Origin: a virus
Length of the DNA stretch: 21,044 nucleotides
IMG/VR virus record: IMGVR_UViG_3300020438_000338
Coordinates: 1-21,044 of that record
Reading direction: 5' to 3' (one strand)
The position numbers and the translations under genes were made by a program. Positions 9,201 to 14,800 of the stretch are shown here, piece after piece. The notes below the pieces were generated by a model. It made no database searches, was not told the DNA's origin, and saw only the letters and a program-made list of their open reading frames with translations. How positions within the stretch are numbered: the first letter of the stretch is position 1; each line of letters opens with the position of its first letter.

Positions 9201-9995
9201 TTAAATACTGCATCATCTGTTGGTGAAGCAACACAGTTAGCTTATGAGTTTACTCATAGTGTTGCTGCTGTTTCATCTCAAAGTAATGTATTAGAAGTTA
9301 CTCAACAATTATTGAGGAATGCATCTGCTGTAGATATCTCACCTGAGATTATTCTCAAACCAAAAGAGAGTACAGTTTCTAATAATATAGTTTCTATATT
9401 ATCAACTCCTGGTAATAGTGTTAAACAAATTGTTACTTCCGTACCTGCTACTTCCACTAGAGAAGTTGCTGTAACCTCAACAGTTACTGCACCTGCTATG
9501 ACTATATCAAGTAGCATAGACGTTAAGAAGGCAGATCTTCTTGATGTTGACCTCTCTTGGGGTGACGCTTATGTCTATATTCCAACAACTACAGTATTTG
9601 ACGCTAGTGGTTATTTACAGGTTGGTGAATACTACATAGAATATTCGTCTAAATTATCTGATCGTTTCGTTATTAAATATAATAATGCAGTAATAGATGC
9701 AACAATCGCAACTACTGGTACAGGATATCCTAATTCAGGAACTGCTACTTGTACAGGTGGTGATGGATCTGGATTACAAGTGAGTTATACAGCAGTAAGT
9801 GGTGCTTTGACTAACGTCACAGTATACACTGGTGGATTGGATTATAACACAGGAAACGTGGTCACAGTTACTGGTGGTACTATTAGTGCTACTTTAACTA
9901 TTGGTAATGTTATAACAAACAGCACGTCCGAAAGAGGTGTTGCTTCAGTTGCTCCAGCAACAATCTCCGCAGGAACACTAGTTAGACAAGTATAA
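285..9995 (+). CDS. gp7: Giant gp7-like baseplate wedge / virion structural protein (3236 aa)
   Basis: This is probably the equivalent of T4 gp7, the elongated wedge initiator that binds gp10, gp8 and gp6. Two segments resemble the C-terminal third of T4 gp7. Residues about 15-330 include a helical start and FYKAKGTKRS at 193-202 (T4 has FYSTKGIEAS). VHPAGF stands at 1844-1849 (T4 has VHPVGF). About 150 residues separate these motifs in T4; here about 1650 do. The intervening part holds KVGEEI-type modules, GxGY beta modules and a YHYH-like domain (about 690-850). After the second motif come two copies of a Cys-containing helical module (2044-2147, 2267-2368), two VNGV/VDGIL-type beta modules (about 2505-2670) and more GxGY repeats to the end. 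The T4 gp7 N-terminal part seems absent. I see no signal peptide or membrane segment. The start overlaps the gp6 stop and lacks a clear ribosome binding site. 'Giant structural protein' is near certain; gp7 is likely but rests on motifs and synteny. Confidence 0.75.
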   Translation: MNVKSRNISSLIESQIPQFIVGDYEMFVKFLEAYYEHQELSGGVLDIVSNLTKYRDINFYSKNILKQSSKTTAVTGISDVTISVDSTEGFPEEGLAKVGEEIFFYTGKTDTSFTGISRGVSGNTSLGDLYKTSKFVSTTAATHASGSEVQNISNLFLYALIQSFESEYLAGVPEKYLRGEIDKRTLIKNISSFYKAKGTKRSIQFIFNSLIASDETDVYYPKDITLKSSESDWVTDYSLKVIAIQGNPENLIGKVITQSGDDYASAVVDNVEKEKTVDGNQIWRLILSPGSINNTFSISNKTKLIKPISSTDQAGSKISVDTTFGWKKEGDIYIAGEVVSYSSKTIKQFTIKSRKSTQTHNIGTVLYDNKKITGNGVEIIALGVVYNLAPKKVVPYGIEGEKVVVENSGFDTIDSIIKNQLGQVRWDISDSTSTVTSGDTRTQTENTDTISGIQQIFSDENNYYLCTSGFPQRTVFFNQTLNATKTPVDQSLLRTIRKRPLTTTEIYKSSRKDIGIMVDGTLAYSAKDTSSVFSGGITKISVTTQGSGYSRAPFVLVNSESYKATANISGNVVETITVDVAGSYTTVPLIEVVSGRNAVLTPVITGGAITSLVIADAGEYYSAPPTIRIVDKLGKGRFAEFTAEVSASGQITSTTPVNTGSFYTAENVLIQVIPDGSGATATASIHEWIKNRYEITTDKDTEYGFSHLNDQGFYNYGVLSYSPTLQTSLGDTGTNHSPIIGYAYDGNPIYGPYGYTDAVDNTSAITKMNSGYIKKSTRPNGPSVSTYPLGTFTQDYYFADRTSTLDRNNGRFCVTPEYPKGTYAYFVTLNSTNVPVYPYIIGENFYSLPLAANYDQNQTHNDLPSDALRIRTLTTPDNGVKLSAVTKDVASGSVSSFSVYSSSNNFKVGSELFLDNSDTSGSKASGTVESIKGKDVIEIRATDAQRVAKVQITENCYVFSDDTLSQPSSGAYGTVVGDVLDGKILVLQDVVGTFDASGLFDSTTLSINIVLNSNATFTKGAEVELTDGSTVIAKGEVIESTDKRNSVKLKVESGTFAQQSGFYLRSNDLLNTIGAEILSTKSLSSGLVPFQVNTNIALVKTQGNHELGVGDTIYISIDPNDSITTTTKYVQLGAIQEIDIEQPTFSTQLNDAGIGRIDLLNSGADYTSNTYTDIALTDGKGTGAKATVLVVNSIVQTVTITTKGSGYEKGDVLSVADDDLVRSAASTNTNRLRVRVDHIGFASGETTMSIDSIVGLSKNDLLKVGDEIVKVTAISDTSVTVTRAQENTTDTDHFDNEVISLYNGDYRFSVGTTVSVTGVTALDPVVLSYSNNKLIVEHNNGFFNSGDFTPYKITDQSTIFDESDPKRTIKITTVSDYKIVTKISDFESGPYSVSPNLNIQEFYQYRFDLSHFTNDNSEFVVSPSKNDNIIATEAITVGTAGTPGSYVYVKFGYGDRLGTVDLTGTLNNRVARRYQRYYYKSIVRTRNNGDNTIRIGSSTTIEDNDSYMEIVNDPLQGRQVITDALTTTSTGVQVSFVTADRFVYEMSQSPEWYGTGTQKYTSESRSAVGRINRVKVANLGSGYKKVPVVEGCELHSVYAATATATWDAVNKNITDVTIVTSGSNYSKPKVVVSDGDGTEATFEVLKTADNKIARVNVINKGKNYTYKPSLKVIESDLRAYALGDSIGITKNVEIDYNGSGIWNDMSTLRRHSCSDVLIVNTTDNFLNGEQVKQGNSIGRVVPHGWRPGSNILKVSVESGEFVSGTNVLGVASKASGNVVEVLKTEFDVDLRSYYDNLGTFESDKGKVGVRTHKIADNNFYQDYSYVVESKTVIDDWRDLIKESVHPAGFKLFGELNVESSGAVKISDNSKTSQVSTLKLWNEETNKATVVSSKRYHQTTVNLSEDINVLEGTGSLIEKSSDTSGLIAREIKLTPAFDGDFNSTGNISGTREFTIVDAGTNAPITPYNAMALTITLDAVLQEPEVAYTVSGDKITFASAPLGTRTDNNTTTDPTKFVGRLFQFKDASQNETYLKKIRQIFQREGTWIDAANQLRFNRSFIQEEAIGYVKEKYPSITWNTLETKCTRDIGLIVDAYEHDLRFGGNSASYDAAQKYFNDGALAYIDAQLTESIEAYEYTMNLCVAAARNWDLSFKNCVVTQGLDIIDVPNTLGICIGMDVSTGQQFNPGTKVTEIVSPTRIKVSRDGNLSYAAQTITTLVTTTGQTNYGPTQVTGTGVLNVAPSATTTIYSSLNNIDEVTFSFARTNTGKYMDAANLILKNKEYIKEETIGWTKATYPNLSIPNEDKCKRDTGYLVDAYVYHLRYGGNSNVVDFAERYFTGYKLSHITDQITESIAAYAKAKDLMVTAMRNILGAGTYTTISPFTDAILVDPQSSQGLCADVEQTLNTYNDIVSSILTKGPYTIEKTNDNNQRVGNWTSMQTYSNINILALDDVYTECSTVVSALNSLYLNVKEILSGNSVTKSLPDYFNDDNKEFELYYTDNTPVKTLAKQDLFVGVNGVFQDCKYDATFPRNNSYYIKRAAGASDPDTIVFSEAPKWKQNLNTLTVQEPLAVEKFFAHNVSGYRRLIIEEDNFNDSILGPFTMRDEETKDVVVVDDDRFLFVYVDGILQQRTRSYTINESSITFSQPLKDGQSVGIVLLTGISTDQILSAYNVEPNLFMNEVTIKVTGLDAAYDTFSNTKDGQIVWQFTDNTYPTPDEYTTVGMIRGHGLVSGGWEFIMTAQNPTIDFTKPLRIAANTDFVNASYIEVDLSTATNTVTYATEDGKRVMKKDTAGWLYATDRPNMTQLEPGDKILIDGENEYRNVKKVPSRINPLNFVPDTQVSSDSVGSVTVSNYNGLSRGEGLDVKAVLTGGVVTSLTWNKRDLTKNPDAYQYNTPPQLVFESTDGAGGNAKAHVVVDGGEVVDVILDAGGSGYTAIPIVNVSRSYKIVKKQRQFETKYIKHLEHLITGTSALNTASSVGEATQLAYEFTHSVAAVSSQSNVLEVTQQLLRNASAVDISPEIILKPKESTVSNNIVSILSTPGNSVKQIVTSVPATSTREVAVTSTVTAPAMTISSSIDVKKADLLDVDLSWGDAYVYIPTTTVFDASGYLQVGEYYIEYSSKLSDRFVIKYNNAVIDATIATTGTGYPNSGTATCTGGDGSGLQVSYTAVSGALTNVTVYTGGLDYNTGNVVTVTGGTISATLTIGNVITNSTSERGVASVAPATISAGTLVRQV
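1890..2335 (+). repeat. GxGY beta-module cluster 1 in the gp7-like protein
   Basis: Repeated short units follow the pattern I-T-x-I-x-V-x-x-x-G-x-Y-x-x-x-P-x-V/I-x-V. The cores are GSGYSRAPFVLV (from residue 546), AGSYTTVPLIEVV, AGEYYSAPPTIRIV and a diverged GSFYTAENVLIQV. The last is followed by a DGSGATATA linker. The unit is about 35 residues: one strand pair, a Gly-aromatic turn and a G/A-rich return strand. The cluster immediately precedes the YHYH-like domain. Confidence 0.75.
2350..2835 (+). other. YHYH-like domain within the gp7-like protein
   Basis: Residues about 690-850 resemble the YHYH domain family. The family's diagnostic stretch H-x-P-I-x-G-Y-A-x-D-G-x-P-I-Y-G-P-x-G is present starting at H736. 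Further on come LDRNNGRF and a TYAYFVT segment, then a YPYIIG element. The motif that names the family is altered here to Y-A-Y-F at 823-826, so both histidines are gone. YHYH proteins have no firmly known catalytic role that I can state. The domain recurs in marine phage structural proteins, where it may contribute to adhesion or stability (inference). Confidence 0.75.
3735..3940 (+). repeat. GxGY beta-module cluster 2 in the gp7-like protein
   Basis: Two units: GRIDLLNSGADYTSNTYTD, followed by a DGKGTGAKATV linker, then QTVTITTKGSGYEKGDVLSV. They keep the strand - G-x-x-Y turn - strand - Gly/Ala-rich linker order of cluster 1. Confidence 0.7.
4995..5315 (+). repeat. GxGY beta-module cluster 3 in the gp7-like protein
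   Basis: Three consecutive units with cores GSGYKKVPVVEG, GSNYSKPKVVVSDGDGTEAT and GKNYTYKPSLKVI, spaced about 40 residues apart. The segment between the first two contains a short ACAGCA-type run encoding alternating Ala-Thr. The cluster lies about 500 bases upstream of the VHPAGF gp7 motif. Confidence 0.75.
6414..6725 (+). repeat. Helical module, copy 1, in the gp7-like protein
   Basis: Residues 2044-2147. Shared order with copy 2: DAAN, then I-x-E-E-x-I-G, YPSI, K-C-x-R-D-x-G, VDAY, H-x-LR-x-GGN, a YF element, ITxSIxAY, and an A-A/M-RN end. Length is 104 residues against 102 in copy 2. The spacing and the conserved Cys argue for one helical domain that was duplicated. I recognise this module as recurrent in marine T4-like phage virion proteins; its function is unknown to me. 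Confidence 0.8.
7083..7388 (+). repeat. Helical module, copy 2, in the gp7-like protein
   Basis: Residues 2267-2368. It matches copy 1 position by position: DAAN, EETIG, YPNL, KCKRDTG, LVDAY, HLRYGGN, QITESIAAY and AMRN. The two copies are clearly diverged in DNA, so this is an old duplication rather than a recent one. Copy 2 is followed by another helical stretch (about residues 2390-2490) with two further Cys residues. Confidence 0.8.
7800..8270 (+). repeat. Paired VNGVxQ / VDGILQ beta modules in the gp7-like protein
   Basis: Two units each have a strand, a V-N/D-G-V/I-x-Q turn, a disordered-looking stretch, a polar strand and an I-V/T-F-S-x-x hairpin. The first centres on FVGVNGVFQDCKYD with IVFSEAPKW. 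The second centres on FVYVDGILQQRTRSY with ITFSQPLKDG. The same V-x-V/F-N-G-x-L-Q pattern occurs in many phage fibre and baseplate proteins, including T4 gp10 as I recall it. It is probably a small beta domain. Confidence 0.55.
8870..9120 (+). repeat. GxGY beta-module cluster 4 in the gp7-like protein
   Basis: A diverged unit (LTGGVVTSLTWNKRDL, then YNTPPQLVFESTDGAGGNA) is followed by a well-kept unit, EVVDVILDAGGSGYTAIPIV. A short basic stretch (KIVKKQRQ) follows and breaks the repeat pattern. Confidence 0.65.
9690..9925 (+). repeat. GxGY beta-module cluster 5 at the C-terminus of the gp7-like protein
   Basis: Two or three units: IATTGTGYPNSGTATCTGGDG, then TNVTVYTGGLDYNTGNVVTV. They place this module type at the extreme C-terminus, just before the last 25 residues. 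Confidence 0.65.
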
Positions 9996-10004
9996 ATATA
10001 AATA
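9991..10004 (+). promoter_or_regulatory. Two overlapping T4-type late promoter octamers upstream of gp8
   Basis: TATAAATA occurs at 9991-9998 and again at 9997-10004, sharing two bases. It is the exact consensus of the T4 late promoter -10 element recognised by the gp55-type sigma factor. The first octamer contains the stop codon (TAA 9993-9995) of the giant gene, so the promoter is built into its end. The distance from the second octamer to the gp8 ATG is 41 bases, enough for a short leader. No other exact TATAAATA was noticed elsewhere in the window by eye. Confidence 0.75.
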
Positions 10005-10045
10005 ACTCGGATAACCTGTAGTACAAAACTACCCTATTTTCAATT

Positions 10046-11872
10046 ATGTCGGCAATCATATCAGAAAAGTTTCGCATTTTTAATGCTAACCAATTTCTAG
10101 AATCATTAACGGAAGGTGCTAACGATACCAGTGCAGACCGTTCTCGTATGTATTTCTTCGTTGGTCGTTCAGACCAGTGGGATTCATACCTAGAAATATA
10201 CAATCCTAATGCTACAGCATTTGCTGTGGGGGATGAAGTATATGATGCTGGTGCTGCTGGTGCTACTGCATATGGATCTACGACATGGAAGGCAACTGTA
10301 CGTAAAGTTAATCCTAATTCATTGTTAGTTCATAGTCCATCACCTGCTGCTGGTACTCCGACTTCTGGTAATGTAATTAAAGGATATGCTAGTGCTGCCG
10401 ACACTGGTGCTGAAGCTGTAGGTGGTGTGTATCGTATTGCCGATGAAACGAATGCACCAACTCCATTAGACAACCAGACAGAGAAGTTCAAGATCTACGA
10501 AGAACTTATTGCTGCAAAAAGGGTAGAGTCATCTAATGTTGTTTCTGTAGTTCCTCGTTACAACTGGAACACAGTTACGAACCCTAAGTTCGACATGTAC
10601 AAGCCTGACTATAGTGCTGCACCTGGTTCAGGTGGTACTGCTAAGTCTGCTGCTACAGGAGCATCTACACTTAGTGCTGCTAAGTTCTATGTAATGAACA
10701 GCAACTACGAAGTATTCAAGTGCGTTTACAACAAAGAAGATACAGTTTCTGGTGGTGCTAACGCATCTGATATGCCTACTACTGCTAACAACTATGTTAG
10801 TGGAGTATACACAGGACCTAACGATGGTTATCGTTGGAAGTATCTTTATACAATGACTACACAACAGGTCATGGATTTCTTATCCAGTGACTTCATGCCT
10901 ATCGGCACATATGCTGGTACTGCTGCTGTTGATGGTGCTATTGATACAGTACTTATTTCAAGTGCTGGTAGTGCTTTACCTGCTAACAAAACTGGTGCTT
11001 CTTCACTATATGCTCCTATCTTAGGAGATGGAACGGGTGGTAAAGTTAAGATTGAGACAGATGGTACTGGAGCAATCACTTCTGCTATTATTCAAGCTGC
11101 TGGTACAGGATATACCTATGGTACAGTTGCATTGGTAACTGGTACAGGTACTGGTGCTGGTGGAGATGCTTATGGTTTATTCTCTGATACTACTCTAGGT
11201 ACATCAGAAACCATTGCTGGATCTGCTCGTGGTTCTCTTGAAGTTATCATTCCTCCTGCTGGTGGACATGGTGCTGATCTTGCACAAGAGCTTAACGGCA
11301 AGCGTGTTATGGTCAACGTCCGTCTGACTTATGCAGAAGGATCTGGAGACTTCCCAGTTGATAACGACTTCCGTAGAATCGGACTTATCAAGGATCCACT
11401 ACAATTTGGATCATCTAACTATGCTACTGCAAACACACTTTCTGGTGTCTATGCTGTAAGAGTAACAGGAACTGGTCTTTCTAGTTCTTCTTTCGGAAAA
11501 GATAATCAAATCACACAGACTGTAACTGGTGGAACTGCTAAGGGAACCGTTGTTTCATGGAAACTAGACGATTCAAGCACCACAACTGGTGTTCTTAAGT
11601 ACTTCCAGTCACCTACAGCACATACTGATAGTGGTATCGTAAGAGCATTTGCCTCTGATGCTTCTAATGCTATCACCGATGGTGGTACATCTGTATCTGT
11701 TAATGTTAGTACATCCTATGCTTCAACCCTTGAAGGTGTAACATTTGCAAGCGGTTTGGCGAATCCTGAGATCAAATCTAACTCTGGGGAACTCGTATAC
11801 ATAGAGAACAGGAGACTGATTACTAGAGCTGCTGACCAAATAGAGGACATCAAGCTAGTAATTGAATTCTAA
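10046..11872 (+). CDS. gp8: Baseplate wedge subunit gp8 (608 aa, enlarged)
   Basis: T4 gp8 is a dimeric wedge subunit that binds gp7 and helps anchor gp6 and gp10. Recognisable gp8 blocks appear in T4 order: KFRIF near residue 8, FFVGRSDQW at 37-45, VVPRYNWN at 168-175, NDGYRWKYLY at 259-268, FRRIGLIKDPL from 442, and a C-terminal ELVYIENRRLITRAADQIED from 582. T4 gp8 is 334 residues long; this one is 608. The extra length lies between the blocks: about 50-150, about 295-385 (a GxGY beta module) and about 455-575 (Ser/Thr/Gly-rich). The ATG is the first in frame after the late promoter pair; no strong ribosome binding site precedes it. Arginine is mostly CGN (12 of 19 codons), unlike the giant gene upstream, where AGA/AGG dominates. 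Assignment is firm. Confidence 0.92.
   Translation: MSAIISEKFRIFNANQFLESLTEGANDTSADRSRMYFFVGRSDQWDSYLEIYNPNATAFAVGDEVYDAGAAGATAYGSTTWKATVRKVNPNSLLVHSPSPAAGTPTSGNVIKGYASAADTGAEAVGGVYRIADETNAPTPLDNQTEKFKIYEELIAAKRVESSNVVSVVPRYNWNTVTNPKFDMYKPDYSAAPGSGGTAKSAATGASTLSAAKFYVMNSNYEVFKCVYNKEDTVSGGANASDMPTTANNYVSGVYTGPNDGYRWKYLYTMTTQQVMDFLSSDFMPIGTYAGTAAVDGAIDTVLISSAGSALPANKTGASSLYAPILGDGTGGKVKIETDGTGAITSAIIQAAGTGYTYGTVALVTGTGTGAGGDAYGLFSDTTLGTSETIAGSARGSLEVIIPPAGGHGADLAQELNGKRVMVNVRLTYAEGSGDFPVDNDFRRIGLIKDPLQFGSSNYATANTLSGVYAVRVTGTGLSSSSFGKDNQITQTVTGGTAKGTVVSWKLDDSSTTTGVLKYFQSPTAHTDSGIVRAFASDASNAITDGGTSVSVNVSTSYASTLEGVTFASGLANPEIKSNSGELVYIENRRLITRAADQIEDIKLVIEF
10940..11175 (+). repeat. GxGY beta module inserted in gp8
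   Basis: The unit reads GAITSAIIQAAGTGYTYGTVALV followed by a Gly/Thr-rich linker. It is preceded by a diverged unit (DTVLISSAGSALPANKTG with GDGTGGKVKI). The order strand - G-x-G-Y - strand - GTGTGAGG is that of the gp7-like and DUF4815 copies. It sits between the NDGYRWKYLY and FRRIGLI blocks that are close together in T4 gp8, so it is an insertion in the family fold. Confidence 0.75.
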
Positions 11873-11899
11873 AACTTCCCATGATAGTATTGGTTTACG

Positions 11900-14800
11900 A
11901 TGCCACAAAAGACGAACCTAAACGTATCACCATATTATGACGACTATGATGCGTCTAAGAATTTTTATAGAATTCTTTTTCGCCCTGGATACTCGATACA
12001 AGCCAGAGAACTAACACAGTTACAATCTATTCTTCAGAATCAGATTGAATCTATAGGACGCAATAAATTCAAACAGGGTGATCTAGTCATTCCTGGTGAA
12101 GTTGGACTGAACAATAGATTAGACTATGTTAAATTATCATCTGTTACAGAAGTTGCTGTAACGGAAGGGGATAATATTGTTTTTAAAAAATATGATATAG
12201 CATTACTTAAAGGTCAGACTTTAAAAGGCATCACTTCTGGCGTTACAGGTTCTGTTGTTTCAACTCGTTATGCAACTACCACATCATCTGATACTGTTTA
12301 TGTAAACTACACAAGCAGTGGAAACGCAAGTAATGAGGCAACTTTTAGACAAGGGGAGACTCTAGAGGTTGTAGATGGTGTTAACACACCTTTATTGGTC
12401 GTTGGAACAGACGGTAGCGTCCTTCCAACTACTGTTACGTTAAAAGACCCAGATACTGCTGTAGAGACCTCCTACACAAGCAATGCGATGGGTTTTGCTT
12501 CTGCTGTACAGGTAGAAGAAGGAATTTATTTTATCAATGGACATTTTGTAAGGAATCAGTCTGAGCTTCTTATTCTAGAACCTTATATTGATATTCCATC
12601 TGCTAAAGTTGGATTTAAAATCACAGAGTCTTTAATCACTCCTGAAGAGGATTCAACACTTTATGATCAAGCAAGAGGATTTGCAAACTTTAGTGCTCCT
12701 GGTGCTCATCGTTTATCAGTAGCATTAGGACTCATCAAGTATGATCTAGATGCGTCTACAGATAGTAATTTCATACAACTTCTTAGTGTTAAGAAGGGTT
12801 CTGTACTAAGAAAAATTGTACAAGCAGATTATAATGTTATTGAAGAGACTCTAGCAAGAAGAACATATGACGAGTCTGGTGATTATGTTGTAGAAGATTT
12901 TAGTACTGATGTCCGTGAATATTACCAGAGAAATGGTAATAGAGGAATCTATGCTAAGAATGTATCCACTGGATTAGTAAATAATCTAACAGAAATAGAA
13001 GCATCTCAGAAACTTATTGCTACTGTCGGTGCTGGTAAAGCATATGTTAAGGGATTTGAGATTGTTAACAAAGAAAGCAGTTATATACCTCTTAACAAAT
13101 CTAGAGATACTCTCGTAAGAGATAATATTACCCTAAAACATACTGGATTAAGTAGTTTCTACTTAACCAATACATACAACACCATTCCTTTAAATGCATT
13201 TGGTGCAGATCTATCTTCATACCCAACACTGTATTTGAATTCTGTATTTGGTGATGGATCATTAGGTCAGAATAATACAGAACCTGCTACTGATGGTTTA
13301 GGAACAAATGGTAAGATAGATTCTCATAAACAAACACGTTCTAGAAGAACAGAAACATTTACTTCAGACCAAGCAGTCAAAACATTGATTGTTAATTGCG
13401 TTGAAGCAGATCCAAATGGTTGGGCAAGTGTTGTTAATTCTGACTGGGAGACTAAGTATGGTACTCTTGCTGTTAGAACTTCTTCTGTTTCTAATGATGC
13501 AGAAGAGTTAACTGTCCTTTCTTACTCTAAGTTTGACGGATCTTCTACTAGTTTCCCAACTTCTTATCTAGGAACACCAAAATATCTTGAGATAACTGTT
13601 CTTGGTAGAAGAGATGTTATTGATTCATTGAGAGAGTATGATGATAACGATGGTGTTGGTGTATCTGGAGTAAAAAAATCCACTAGATTATTCAGAGCAG
13701 ATGGATCTAATAATGCTAAGACAAATGCAGAAAATGCAACATCAGGAAATCCTGCAGGACTATGGGCAACAGTAGTTTCTTATAGTGAGACTATTGTTCC
13801 TACAATTGGTCTTCTTAAGCCAAAGAATTTCTCCTTACAAGAAAGAGGAATTGGATTTAATGAAGATGCAGACAGAATTATTTCAAAGGGTAGAATTGGA
13901 TCTACTTCTGCATACAATACGACCTTTAAGATGTCGTATTTCAATCCAACATTCTTAACAAAGATTCAACTTGATACTGTTATATCAGATAGTACGTTTG
14001 CATCTGGTAAGTATATCACTGGTGCTACAAGTAAAGCATATGCAGTAATTGAAGGATCTACACTAGGAAAACTTTCTAGTGGTAATAGACTTTATGTTAA
14101 AGTTCTCTCAGGAACGTTCCAAGAAGGTGAGACTATATTTGATGAAGATGGTAACGCTTTAAGAATTGCTAGAGAAAATACTATATCACATTTCGTTGTT
14201 TCTAACAGAGGTGCTGCTTATGGTGGAATAACTACAGTTCAGGTTGATGGTGTGATATATGATCCTTCTGTAATATTACCTAGTTTACAAGATCAAGGAA
14301 TTTATAAGATTACAATTGAAGATAGAAATTTAGTATCTGGTACATATGCACAACCACCAACAGTTGTAATTACATCAACTGGTTCTCCATCTACTGTAGC
14401 TACAGCAAATGCTATATTATTTAAAAATGTTATTGAAACATATACACCACAAAATGTTAAGTCTTTGTGGGGTAGATTTGGTGTAGCACCTGAAGGAGGT
14501 GTAGCACCTAATTTGTTTACTTCTGATGTAGAACTATCAAGAGAATCATATGTTACAAGTGTAAATGTTACTAATTTTACATTTAGTGGTGTTGAGGGTA
14601 CAAATTATGTTGAGTGTACTGGATTTGGTGGAGATGCATCCAAGTCATTAACACAAGGAGATTTGGTACAATTCTCTGATGCAAATAACTACCTTGTTAA
14701 AGCAATTGTTCAGCAGGCTACAAAACCAGAGGGTACTAAGAAATCAAGGATATATTTTGATTCTTTACTACCTTCTACAGTAACTAGTACAAGTGTACTA

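Noticed and set aside
13916-13940. AATACGAC / GTCGTATT inverted repeat with a 9-base loop
   Set aside because: It lies in mid-gene with no regulatory context, and two or three such 8-bp repeats are expected by chance in this length.
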